NCBI RefSeq assembly: GCF_029502005.1
Contig: NZ_JAMQOT010000002.1
Span: 124,001 to 188,000, forward strand
Direction: 5' to 3'
Origin: Natrinema salsiterrestre
GTDB lineage: Archaea; Halobacteriota; Halobacteria; Halobacteriales; Natrialbaceae
DNA length: 64,000 nt
How positions within the stretch are numbered: the first letter of the stretch is position 1; every line of letters begins with the position of its first letter. Below the pieces are notes generated by a model. It was given only the letters and a program-made list of their open reading frames with translations, did no database searches and was not told the origin of the DNA. This document shows positions 38,095 to 45,896 of this stretch, piece after piece. A program made the position numbers and the translations under genes.

Positions 38095-40023
38095 TCAGTC
38101 GTCGCCCGATGCAGTCACACCACCCTCACTGCTGACGCCGGTTCCGGGTCCGACCTCGATCCCGAGCTCGTCGAGTTTCTCGTCGGGAACGACGCCGTCG
38201 ACCCAGCCGCGGTAGTCGTAGTACTCCTCTTTCATCTCCGCGAGTTCGCAGTACTCGCCCTCGCTTGCACCCTGGCCGCGGATGCCGTCCTCGAGGAAGC
38301 GCTCTGGCAGCGAGTCGTCGCTGCCGTCGAAGCCGACGAGGTTGTTGTAGTAGCGCTCGAGGTTGTAGACGCGTTCGCCGGCCTCGAGGAGTTCGTCCTC
38401 GGAGACGTCCCGGCCGGTCATCCCGTTGTACTGGGTGACGTACTCCTCGATGCCCTCCGCGAAGGCGTTGAACTTGCAGATGTCGAAGGAGTCGCTGATG
38501 GCGTGGAGGTCCTGGAACTGGGCGGTGAGCTCGCCCTTGCCCTCCCACTCGTACGGGTCGACCTTCTCCGGAATGCCGAGGATCTCCGCGGCGGGGGTGT
38601 ATCCTCGCAGGTGGCAGGCCCCGCGGTTCGAGGTCGCGTAACCGATGCCCATGCCCTTCATACAGCGGGGATCGTAGGCAGCGATGGTCTCGCCTTTGAC
38701 GTCCAGTCGGGAGTCGTGCGCGTCGAACGCCTCGCCGATCCGTTCTGCACCCTCACCCAGCGTGTGCGCGAGGTCGTCCTCGCGGTGGGCGATCCGCTCG
38801 ATCATGTCGATCATCTGCTCGGGGTCGCCCCAGTCGATGTCCTCGTCGATGTATCCCTTCTCGCTCATCTCCATGGCCATCGCGAGGATGTTGCCCGTAT
38901 CGATGGTGTCCATCCCGAAGTCGTTACACCGGTCGATCATGACGGCGATCTTGTCTCGGTCGTCGTTCGCCGAGTTGGTCCCGAGCGCCCACGCGGACTC
39001 GTACTCGTAGGACTCCATCCGGACGTTCATCTCCTCGCCCTTGTGCATCACGTCGACCTCGACCTCCTTCTTGCAGGCGACGGGACAGGAGTGACAGGTC
39101 GGCTCGTCCACGAGGATGTTCTCGCGGACGTTCTCGCCGCTGATGCGCTCCGCGTCGAGGTCGTGCGGTCGGTCCGCTTCGCCCTCGTTGTAAGAATCGC
39201 CGGAGGTGTAGACGCCGTTCTTCGTCGGATGCCCGTCCATCTCCTCGGTGATGTTCATGAGGACGTTCGTCCCGTACATCGAGAGGCCGCCCTCGTTGGG
39301 CGCGGTGACCTCCGACTCCTGAATGGCCTGCATCGCCTGCATGTGCCCCTCCTTGAACGTCTCCTGATCCGCCGGTTTGGGCATTCTCGTGCCCGATTTG
39401 ACGACGACCGCTTTGAGCTTCTTCGACCCGGCGACACAGCCCGTGCCGCCGCGTCCCGAAGCGCGGTCGTCCTCGTTCATGATGTTGCCGTATCGGACCA
39501 GGTTCTCGCCCGCGGTCCCGATCCCCATGATGCTCAGGTTCTTGCCGTATGAGCCCTCTACCTCCTCTTCGATCGCATCGCGGGTCTCGTGGAACCCCTT
39601 CCCCCAGAGGTGGGAGGCGTCTCGCAGTTCCACTTCGCCGTCCTCGACGTAGGCGTAGACCGGCTCGTCGGCCTGCCCTTCGAACAACAATCCGTCGAAG
39701 CCGGCCCACTTGAGCCGGGCACCGGACCAGCCGCCGTGGTGGCTGTCGGTGACCGTGCCGGTCAGCGGCGACTTCGTACAGATGGCGATCCGACCGCTCA
39801 TCGTCACCTGCGTCCCCGACAACGGCCCGTTCATGAAGGCGAGCAGGTTGTCCGGCCCGAGCGGATCGACGTCCGGTCCCTGATCGAAGACGTACTTCAC
39901 CCCGAGTCCCCGTGCCCCGATATACTTCTTCGCGTCCTCGTCCGGGATCGACTCGTAGGCGACGTCCCCGTCCGAGAGATCGATTCGTGCGACGCGGTCC
40001 TGGAAACCGCCGAGTTCAGTCAT
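38095..40023 (-). CDS. Aldehyde:ferredoxin oxidoreductase (tungsten AOR family)
   Basis: A 642-residue cytosolic enzyme oxidising aldehydes to acids with ferredoxin. The N-terminal pterin-binding domain has GARGLGVKYVFDQGPDVDPLGPDN, TMSGRIAICTKSPLTGTVTDSHHGG and GRGGTGCVAGSKKLKAVVV (about 189-208). The [4Fe-4S] ligands are Cys310, Cys313 and Cys317 in CHSCPVACKKE plus a late Cys in DSFDICKFNAF. Length is normal. Substrate cannot be read from sequence; formaldehyde or acetaldehyde from the neighbouring PQQ dehydrogenase would fit. A TTAACATAG element about 35 bases upstream of ATG 40023 is the likely TATA box. The 276-base gap upstream is AT-rich and otherwise empty. Confidence 0.92.
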   Translation of the reverse strand: MTELGGFQDRVARIDLSDGDVAYESIPDEDAKKYIGARGLGVKYVFDQGPDVDPLGPDNLLAFMNGPLSGTQVTMSGRIAICTKSPLTGTVTDSHHGGWSGARLKWAGFDGLLFEGQADEPVYAYVEDGEVELRDASHLWGKGFHETRDAIEEEVEGSYGKNLSIMGIGTAGENLVRYGNIMNEDDRASGRGGTGCVAGSKKLKAVVVKSGTRMPKPADQETFKEGHMQAMQAIQESEVTAPNEGGLSMYGTNVLMNITEEMDGHPTKNGVYTSGDSYNEGEADRPHDLDAERISGENVRENILVDEPTCHSCPVACKKEVEVDVMHKGEEMNVRMESYEYESAWALGTNSANDDRDKIAVMIDRCNDFGMDTIDTGNILAMAMEMSEKGYIDEDIDWGDPEQMIDMIERIAHREDDLAHTLGEGAERIGEAFDAHDSRLDVKGETIAAYDPRCMKGMGIGYATSNRGACHLRGYTPAAEILGIPEKVDPYEWEGKGELTAQFQDLHAISDSFDICKFNAFAEGIEEYVTQYNGMTGRDVSEDELLEAGERVYNLERYYNNLVGFDGSDDSLPERFLEDGIRGQGASEGEYCELAEMKEEYYDYRGWVDGVVPDEKLDELGIEVGPGTGVSSEGGVTASGDD

Positions 40024-40299
40024 GGTTCCTCTGACTCGGACACTTGATTCCGTACTATGTTAATTGTTACCACAAACCAATAATAACCTACCGTTTCGTT
40101 CACTAATACTACACTGTTTGAGACATTCGTGTGGCCATATCGCGTTATAAAGTAACGACGAGGTTCGGAATCCCGTCGTGAGCGGCGCGGGACTCGAGTC
40201 AGCGGGAGCATACCGGGCGTTCGGACCCGGTTCTGCGGGCGCACTCGGGCGAAGGCGTTTTTTGGTCCATCTCCACGTACCGTACTGCAGTGATCGCCG

Positions 40300-41139
40300 G
40301 TGATCGACATCCCGGATACGCTCGCGCATCTCGAGCAACCCGAGTACACCGGTGAAAATCGGTGTTTGCCGTGTACGGCGGTTAACGTCGTCCTCGGGCT
40401 CGCCCTGGCGGTCGGCCTCGGCGTTGCGGTCTCCGTCCCCGTCGGCGCTCTCGCGTTCGCAGCGGCGCTCCTCCTCATCCGCGTTCGGGGCTATCTGGTC
40501 CCGGGGACGCCGACGCTCACCCGGCGCTATCTTCCCGAGCGCGCGCTCGAGTTATTCGACAAGTCGCCGCGGACGGGTCCGACGATCGAGACGGTGTCGC
40601 CCGACGAACTGGCAGCGGTTCTCACCGCCGCCGACGTCGCGACCGCTCGAGGCGAATCCATCCGGCTGAGCGCCGGCTTCGAGACCCGATGGGACGAACG
40701 ACTCTCGAGCGGAGGCGCAGCGGAACCGGGTTCCGATGAGTTGCAATCGATGCTCGGTGCGGAGGAGGTCGACCGCCTCGACGACGTAGCCTTCGTTCTC
40801 GACGGCATCAGGCGGATCCGGTGGGAATCGACGGCAGCGCTCGCGGCGGACACGGCCGCAGCGCCCGAGCTCCGTTCTCGAATCGACGGCTGGGACGACC
40901 TCGGGGTCGACGAGCGCCGCGACCTCCTGACGGGGCTGCGACTGCTCCGCGAGCGCTGCCCGGGCTGTGGGAGCGAGGTGAGGACGACGGCGGAGCGCCT
41001 CGAGCACTGCTGTCGACGGCCCCGGATCGGGATCAGCTCGGTCTGTGCGGGGTGTAACGAACCGGTTGTCGAACTCGTCGCGTCCGAATCGAGCGCCGAC
41101 CCGTGGCTCGAGCTGGCCGGTGTATCGGACGGCCCGTGA
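40300..41139 (+). CDS. Membrane protein with C-terminal zinc ribbon, unknown function
   Basis: A 279-residue protein from GTG 40300. Residues about 24-60 form two hydrophobic helices (AVNVVLGLALAVGLGVAVSV, GALAFAAALLLIRVRG). A basic-acidic cytosolic region follows, and the C-terminus holds two zinc knuckles: CPGCGSEVRTTAERLEHCC and VCAGCNEPVV. An N-terminal CLPC motif (about residues 22-25) precedes the first helix. It is convergent with formate dehydrogenase (20 bases) and divergent from AOR. No family name is known to me; the zinc ribbon suggests protein or nucleic-acid contact. Confidence 0.65.
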   Translation: MIDIPDTLAHLEQPEYTGENRCLPCTAVNVVLGLALAVGLGVAVSVPVGALAFAAALLLIRVRGYLVPGTPTLTRRYLPERALELFDKSPRTGPTIETVSPDELAAVLTAADVATARGESIRLSAGFETRWDERLSSGGAAEPGSDELQSMLGAEEVDRLDDVAFVLDGIRRIRWESTAALAADTAAAPELRSRIDGWDDLGVDERRDLLTGLRLLRERCPGCGSEVRTTAERLEHCCRRPRIGISSVCAGCNEPVVELVASESSADPWLELAGVSDGP

Positions 41140-41159
41140 AACGGAGGCGCGACGAGGCG

Positions 41160-43343
41160 TCAGTCGTCCTCGGCCGCGGGATCGGCGGTCTCGTCGAGCG
41201 GTTCGATATCGACGTCGATCTCCGCGGCGGCGGCCTTGTACTCGGGGATCTTCGCCCGGTCGTCGAGCACGTGGTTCGTGAGCTTGTTCGCCGACGCGGC
41301 GGCGAAGTGCGGCGTCGTCCAGACGACGCCCTCCTTGGTGTCCTCGGTGACCTGTGCCTCGAGCGTGATCTCCCCCCGCCGCGAGCGGAGCCGGATGTAC
41401 TCGCCGTCCTCGATGCCGTAGCGCTCGGCGTCGGCAGGGTGGACGTCGACGAAGTTCTCCGGCGTCTGCTTGTTGAGCGTCGGCGAGCGCGTGCTCATCG
41501 TGCCGGTGTTGTAGTGTTCCTCGAGCCGGGCCGTCGTGAGGATCAGCGGGTACTCGTCGTCCGGCGTCTCGGCGGGCGGCTGGTGATCGACGCCCTCGAT
41601 ATGGCCGCGGCCGCTCTCCGTGTCGAACTCGTGTTCGTAGAGGAACGGATCGCCCTCGTCGCCGGGTTCGTAGCAGGGCCAGTGCAGCCCCTCCTCGCCC
41701 AGCAGCTCGTAGGTCATTCCGTGGTAGCTCGGGCAGACCTGCCGGAGCTCCTCGAAGATCTCCTCCGGATCCTCGAAGTCGAATTTCCCGCCGGACTCCG
41801 TCCGGCTCTCCGAGGAGCTTCGCTCCTCGCTGCCGAACAGACGCGTCCCGATCTCGCTCAGGATCTCGCGGTCGTGCTTCGTGTTCTCGTGGACTTTCCC
41901 CACGCCGCGCATCCGCTGGACCCGGCGGTCGGTGTTGGTGACGGTGCCGCCGCGTTCGGCCCAGGTCGTCGCGGGCAGAATGACGTCCGCGTACTCCGCC
42001 GTCTCGGTCATGAAGATGTCCTGGACGACCGTGAACTCGAGTTCTTTCAGGCGTTCGGCGACGGCGTTGGCGTCGGGCTCGCTCATCACGGGGTTCTCGC
42101 CCATGACGTAGAGTCCCTTGATCGAGTCGCCGGCCTCGTAGGAGATCTCGACGTTCGTCAGGCCGGGCTCGTCCGGAATGTCGAAGCCCCAGACCTCCTC
42201 GACCGACTCGCGGGCCTCGTCGTCGTCGACCAGCTGATAGCCCGGCAGCACGTTCGGCATCGCACCGACGTCGCAGGTCCCCTGAACGTTGTTCTGGCCC
42301 CGCAGCGGGTTCACGCCCGTTCCGGGTCGCCCGAGGTTGCCCGTGATCAGCGCGAGGTTGATCTCGTTTTGGACGTTGTCGACGCCGCAGGCGTGCTGGC
42401 TCATTCCCATCCCGGTGAAGATGGCCGCGTTGTCCGCCGTCGCGTACTTCTCTGCCGCCAGTTCGATCTCCTCGAGCGGGACGCCACACTCCTCGGCCGC
42501 CGCTCGCTTGTCGAAGTCCTCGAGCGTCTCTTTCAGGTGATCGAACCCCTCCGTCCGTTCCTCGATGAACTCCTCGTCGATCCAGCCGTCCTCGGGGTTC
42601 TCCTCGTGGTGCTCGAGGATCGTTTTGAGGACGATATTGAGCAGCGGGATGTCCGTTCCCGGGTTCAACTGCAGGTGCTGGTGGCGGTCGGTGTCGTCGA
42701 TCTGGAACGACCGCGTCGTCTTGTTCGCGTGGGGATCGACCTGAATGACGGTCGCGCCCTCCAGCACCGCCTGCCGGAAGTACTGGCTGTTGGCGATGGG
42801 GTGTTGCTCGCCGGGATTCGCCCCCTGAATCCAGAACACGTCGGCCTCCTCGCGGAGGTCCCGCATGCTGTTCGTCATCGCCCCCGCGCCGAGGCTCGTG
42901 CGCAGCGCCCAGACCGTCGAGGCGTGGCACATCCGCGTGCAGTTGTCGACGTTGTTCGTGCCGTAGCGACGGGCCAGCTTCTGGAGGAGGTAGTTCTCCT
43001 CGTTCATCACCTTCGAGGAACCGAAAAAGCCCATCGCGTCCGGGCCGTACTCGTCGCGAATCCGCTCGAGTTCGCCCACGATGTACTCGTAGACCTCCTC
43101 CCAGGACGCCTCGCGGAACTCGCCGTCTTCCTCGATCAGCGGGTCGGTCAGTCGATCCTCGTGGTCGACCACCTCCGTCGCCGCCCCGCCTTTGATACAG
43201 ATCCGTCCCTCGTTGACCGGGGCGTCGCCCCAGGGCATGAACTGGACGTCGCCTGGTTCGTCACCGGGCTGTACTTTGATTCCGCACCCGACACCGCAGT
43301 ACGGACAGATCGTCTTGACCGGCTCTCGTTGATCGCTGGACAT
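41160..43343 (-). CDS. Formate dehydrogenase alpha subunit (molybdopterin oxidoreductase, Cys type)
   Basis: A 727-residue bis-MGD enzyme oxidising formate to CO2. The [4Fe-4S] cluster is bound by Cys13, Cys16, Cys20 and Cys49 with Lys51 relaying electrons. The metal-ligating Cys139 followed by His140 (NCTRMCHAST) aligns with selenocysteine 140-His141 of E. coli FdhF; that Cys-His pair separates it from assimilatory nitrate reductases, which lack the His. The MGD-binding domains include GANPGEQHPIAN, GMGMSQHACG and GNLGRPGTGVNPLRGQNNVQG. No beta subunit or FdhD is adjacent. mobA and yqeC lie nearby and suit its cofactor needs. Confidence 0.9.
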   Translation of the reverse strand: MSSDQREPVKTICPYCGVGCGIKVQPGDEPGDVQFMPWGDAPVNEGRICIKGGAATEVVDHEDRLTDPLIEEDGEFREASWEEVYEYIVGELERIRDEYGPDAMGFFGSSKVMNEENYLLQKLARRYGTNNVDNCTRMCHASTVWALRTSLGAGAMTNSMRDLREEADVFWIQGANPGEQHPIANSQYFRQAVLEGATVIQVDPHANKTTRSFQIDDTDRHQHLQLNPGTDIPLLNIVLKTILEHHEENPEDGWIDEEFIEERTEGFDHLKETLEDFDKRAAAEECGVPLEEIELAAEKYATADNAAIFTGMGMSQHACGVDNVQNEINLALITGNLGRPGTGVNPLRGQNNVQGTCDVGAMPNVLPGYQLVDDDEARESVEEVWGFDIPDEPGLTNVEISYEAGDSIKGLYVMGENPVMSEPDANAVAERLKELEFTVVQDIFMTETAEYADVILPATTWAERGGTVTNTDRRVQRMRGVGKVHENTKHDREILSEIGTRLFGSEERSSSESRTESGGKFDFEDPEEIFEELRQVCPSYHGMTYELLGEEGLHWPCYEPGDEGDPFLYEHEFDTESGRGHIEGVDHQPPAETPDDEYPLILTTARLEEHYNTGTMSTRSPTLNKQTPENFVDVHPADAERYGIEDGEYIRLRSRRGEITLEAQVTEDTKEGVVWTTPHFAAASANKLTNHVLDDRAKIPEYKAAAAEIDVDIEPLDETADPAAEDD

Positions 43344-43370
43344 GGTGTGGTACCTCTAGGTGCCGCACCC

Positions 43371-43381
43371 GTTAGGCTAAC
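43371..43381 (-). promoter_or_regulatory. Iron-box-like palindrome in the formate dehydrogenase leader
   Basis: GTTAGGCTAAC is a perfect inverted repeat about a central base and equals the core of the IdeR/DtxR iron box. It lies about 30 bases before ATG 43343, just after the start predicted from the TATA-like element. Confidence 0.4.
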
Positions 43382-43413
43382 CCCACGACCTGTGCGTGCA
43401 TGAGGTTTTCTAC

Positions 43414-43421
43414 CATACAAA
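43414..43421 (-). promoter_or_regulatory. TATA-like element of formate dehydrogenase
   Basis: TTTGTATG on the minus strand, about 71 bases upstream of ATG 43343, implying a leader of about 45 bases that contains the palindrome at 43371. Confidence 0.35.
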
Positions 43422-43523
43422 CGGTAAGTAGTATCGAGCGAGGGATCGAGCGCCGGCGCGTGTCCGCGGGCCGACCCCCGTGAACCCATGCGGGTCGTCC
43501 CCTATCGACAGGGAAACGCTGAC

Positions 43524-43558
43524 GAGCTCGCGTGTGAAACACCCACACGATGGAGCTC
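43524..43558 (+). repeat. Hairpin with the start codon in its internal loop
   Basis: GAGCTC-G-CGTGTG pairs with CACACG-ATG-GAGCTC around a 7-base loop. The unpaired ATG on the right side is the start codon at 43550. Confidence 0.5.
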
Positions 43559-44104
43559 ACGCGTTCGCTCGTGGACTCTCGGGCCCGCGAGTATCGGGAG
43601 GAAGAACCCCTGTACGCGGTCGAAGAGGAGCAACTCGAGACCCTTCCGGCCGCGTTCACGTCGGGCGAGTACGGCCGACGGGACGCGGCCTGGGTCGTCA
43701 GGTGGTACTACCGCCGGTTCCTGGGTGATTATCCGGACAGGGACCGACGGGACGCGGAGGACCGCTTCTGGGGCAACGACTTCGAAGCTGTCCGGGACGC
43801 CATCGCCGGGGCCGTCGACGCGACCGACGCCGCCGACGGAATCGACTCGCTGACCGCCCTCGAGGCGGTCGACGTTCCCGTCGCATCGGCGTTTCTCATG
43901 TTCGTCGACCCCGAGGAGTACGTCGTCGTCGGCCCCCGCGAGTGGGCGGCGCTCCGGGAGGCCGGGGAACTCTCCCGGCGGTATCCCGATCCGCTGTCGG
44001 TCTCGGAGTACGAGACCTACCTCGAGCGCTGCCGGTCGCTCGCCGGCCGTCTCGAGTGCGACCTGTGGACGCTCTACCGAGCGCTCTGGCGGCTGTCGAA
44101 ATAG
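43550..44104 (+). CDS. Conserved-looking helical protein of unknown function, possibly helix-hairpin-helix type
   Basis: A 184-residue acidic, helical cytosolic protein. Notable parts: GEYGRRDAAWVVRWYYRRFLG near residue 40, EDRFWGNDFEAVRDAIAGA, and VDVPVASAFLMFVDPEEYVVVGPREWAALREAGEL around residues 105-140. The last segment follows the pattern of proteins built around a helix-hairpin-helix (glycosylase-like) core, in which a hydrophobic helix is followed by a Pro and a charged strand; catalytic residues are not evident. The gene lies between formate dehydrogenase and mobA. I cannot name a family. Confidence 0.65.
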   Translation: MELTRSLVDSRAREYREEEPLYAVEEEQLETLPAAFTSGEYGRRDAAWVVRWYYRRFLGDYPDRDRRDAEDRFWGNDFEAVRDAIAGAVDATDAADGIDSLTALEAVDVPVASAFLMFVDPEEYVVVGPREWAALREAGELSRRYPDPLSVSEYETYLERCRSLAGRLECDLWTLYRALWRLSK

Positions 44105-44172
44105 GCAGCCGCCGTCGATCCCGCCGGGAACTCGCCCGGGTACTTTTCCCGCCGGTCGACGAACGATCGATC

Positions 44173-44832
44173 ATGTCCCAGGAGAGCGGCGGAGACGAGC
44201 GCGCGGGCGTAGTCCTCGCGGGCGGCCACTCGACCCGCTTCGGCGCAGAGGACAAGGCCGTCGTCGACCTCGCCGGGACGCCCATGATCCGTCGCGTCGT
44301 CGACCGGATCGAGTCAGTCGTCGACGAGCTCGTCGTCAACTGCCGGGAAGAGCAGGTGCCGGCGATCCGCAACGCGCTCGAGGGCGGGCCGACCGCGTCC
44401 TTCGCAGTCGATCCGGTTCCCGACCGCGGGCCGATGGCGGGGATCATGACCGGACTCCGAGCGGGCGACGGTGAGTACGCGTTCGTCGTCGCCTGCGACA
44501 TGCCGTTCGTCGATCCCGCCCTCGTCGATCACCTCTTCGACCGAGCGGCGGGCCACGAGGCCGCGGTCCCGCGGCTGGACGATCAGTGGTTCCAGACGAC
44601 TCAGGCGGTCTATCGAGCCGGACCGATGATCGAGGCCTGCGAACGCGCCCTCGAGCGGGACGAGCGGCGAGTCGTCGAACCGCTGTTCGACCTCGACTAC
44701 GTCGTCGTCGACGAGGACGAAATCCGCGACCACGCCGCGCTCGAGACCTTCGAGAACGTCAACACCCGCGAGGAGTTCGAGGACGCGACCGAGCGGCTCG
44801 AAGGGGAGCGATCCGGCTATAGTAGTCGTTGA
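44173..44832 (+). CDS. mobA: Molybdenum cofactor guanylyltransferase
   Basis: A 219-residue nucleotidyltransferase that adds GMP to molybdopterin to form the MGD cofactor used by formate dehydrogenase-type enzymes. The N-terminal signature is VVLAGGHSTRFGAEDKAVVDLAG, followed by a GPMAGIMTGL loop and VVACDMPFVDPALVDHLF with the metal-binding Asp. ATG 44173 gives a short acidic leader before the signature. Its last codons (AGT AGT CGT TGA) lie inside the left arm of the inverted repeat shared with yqeC. Location beside formate dehydrogenase and AOR matches its role. Confidence 0.88.
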   Translation: MSQESGGDERAGVVLAGGHSTRFGAEDKAVVDLAGTPMIRRVVDRIESVVDELVVNCREEQVPAIRNALEGGPTASFAVDPVPDRGPMAGIMTGLRAGDGEYAFVVACDMPFVDPALVDHLFDRAAGHEAAVPRLDDQWFQTTQAVYRAGPMIEACERALERDERRVVEPLFDLDYVVVDEDEIRDHAALETFENVNTREEFEDATERLEGERSGYSSR

Positions 44833-44888
44833 AAGTCATTGCACTCCCGCTCGCACTCGAGCGGTGAGTAAATCGTTTCAACGACTAC
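44822..44888. terminator. Composite inverted repeat at the convergent ends of mobA and yqeC
   Basis: Outer arms GTAGTCGTTGAAA (44822-44834) and TTTCAACGACTAC (44876-44888) are a perfect 13-base inverted repeat. Inside sits a second perfect stem CCGCTCG (44847-44853)/CGAGCGG (44858-44864). Both stop codons lie in the arms. It should fold on either strand and act as a bidirectional terminator; a small mobile element origin is an alternative. Confidence 0.65.
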
Positions 44889-45639
44889 CAGAGGGTTCGA
44901 GCACGTCGACGATCGGTTCGTCGGCGACCATCCGCGCTAACACGACTCGCTTCACGGCGGGCGCGCGCTCGAGGAGGCCCGTCGCGATCTCCTCGGCGAC
45001 GGCCCGCCGACCGGCGTCGTCGACCTTGTTGAGCAGCGGGACGACGGTCGCGCCGTCGGGAACGCCTTTCAACCCGCCTCGCTCGCTCGCGAGCACGCGA
45101 GCCACGTCCTCGGGCCGGATCGTCTCGCCGCGTTCGCGGCCGGTGATCGCCCCCACTCGCTCCGGTCGGTGGACGTGCTCGGCCGAGAGCGGTTTTCCGA
45201 CGGCTCGGACGCTCGCGATCGGAACCACTGTATCGGCAGTTCGGGGCAGCTGCGGTTCGTGATCCCCCGGCGCTTTGAATTCGCGCGTCCGCGCACCGTC
45301 GGCCTTTACCAGCACGAGGTCGGCGACGTCGGCCGCCGCGATGTCGTCGATCACCGCCGGTTCGTATCCCGCGTATCGATCCTCGCCCTCACGCGCCGGG
45401 ACGACGCCGAGCGGCCACTCCGCCGCTCGCTCGAGCGTCGTCACCGGGTCGTCGGTCACGACGACCTCGCTCACGCGCCGATCGAAGACGGGAATCCGGA
45501 CCGTCGCCGTCACGACCGCTCGACGGCCCGCATCGGAGGCGGCGCGCTCGGCGAGGGTATAGAGCGTCGTCTTTTTCCCACCGGCACCGACCACTGCGAC
45601 GACGCCCGAATCCGCACGAAGCGCCTCGAAAAGGTCCAT
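44878..45639 (-). CDS. yqeC: YqeC-family molybdenum hydroxylase accessory protein
   Basis: A 253-residue P-loop protein. The nucleotide-binding loop is VVAVVGAGGKKTTLYTLAE near residues 13-31, followed by strands VVVTDDP, DLVLVKADGARTREFKAPGDHEPQLP, and VVPLLNKVDDAGRRAVAEEI, matching the YqeC family. In bacteria YqeC goes with selenium-dependent molybdenum hydroxylases; here no such hydroxylase is in view, so it may serve the nearby molybdenum or tungsten enzymes. It ends convergently with mobA inside the inverted repeat. Confidence 0.8.
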   Translation of the reverse strand: MDLFEALRADSGVVAVVGAGGKKTTLYTLAERAASDAGRRAVVTATVRIPVFDRRVSEVVVTDDPVTTLERAAEWPLGVVPAREGEDRYAGYEPAVIDDIAAADVADLVLVKADGARTREFKAPGDHEPQLPRTADTVVPIASVRAVGKPLSAEHVHRPERVGAITGRERGETIRPEDVARVLASERGGLKGVPDGATVVPLLNKVDDAGRRAVAEEIATGLLERAPAVKRVVLARMVADEPIVDVLEPSGSR

Positions 45640-45896
45640 ACCGGCGCTACCACGGGAACGCGCTAATCGTTTGGGTACGACACCGTCCCTCGGCCGAGCG
45701 ACCGTGTACTCTCGACCCCCCGAAACGCTGCTCGTCTCGATTTCGGGGTCATCCCCCGTTTCGGTCGCCGCCGTTGCACACCTCGAGCCGGGACCGTCGT
45801 GGCCTCGATCCGCTCGGCGGGACGGTGGTAACCCGCGCGTCTCCCGGTGACGCGAACGCGAGCAAACGATTCAAGGGGTGGCTCCCTAGAACGGCC

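Noticed and set aside
41160-43343. Assimilatory nitrate reductase instead of formate dehydrogenase
   Set aside because: The metal-ligating Cys139 is followed by His140 as in FdhF. No nitrite reductase or nitrate transporter is adjacent.
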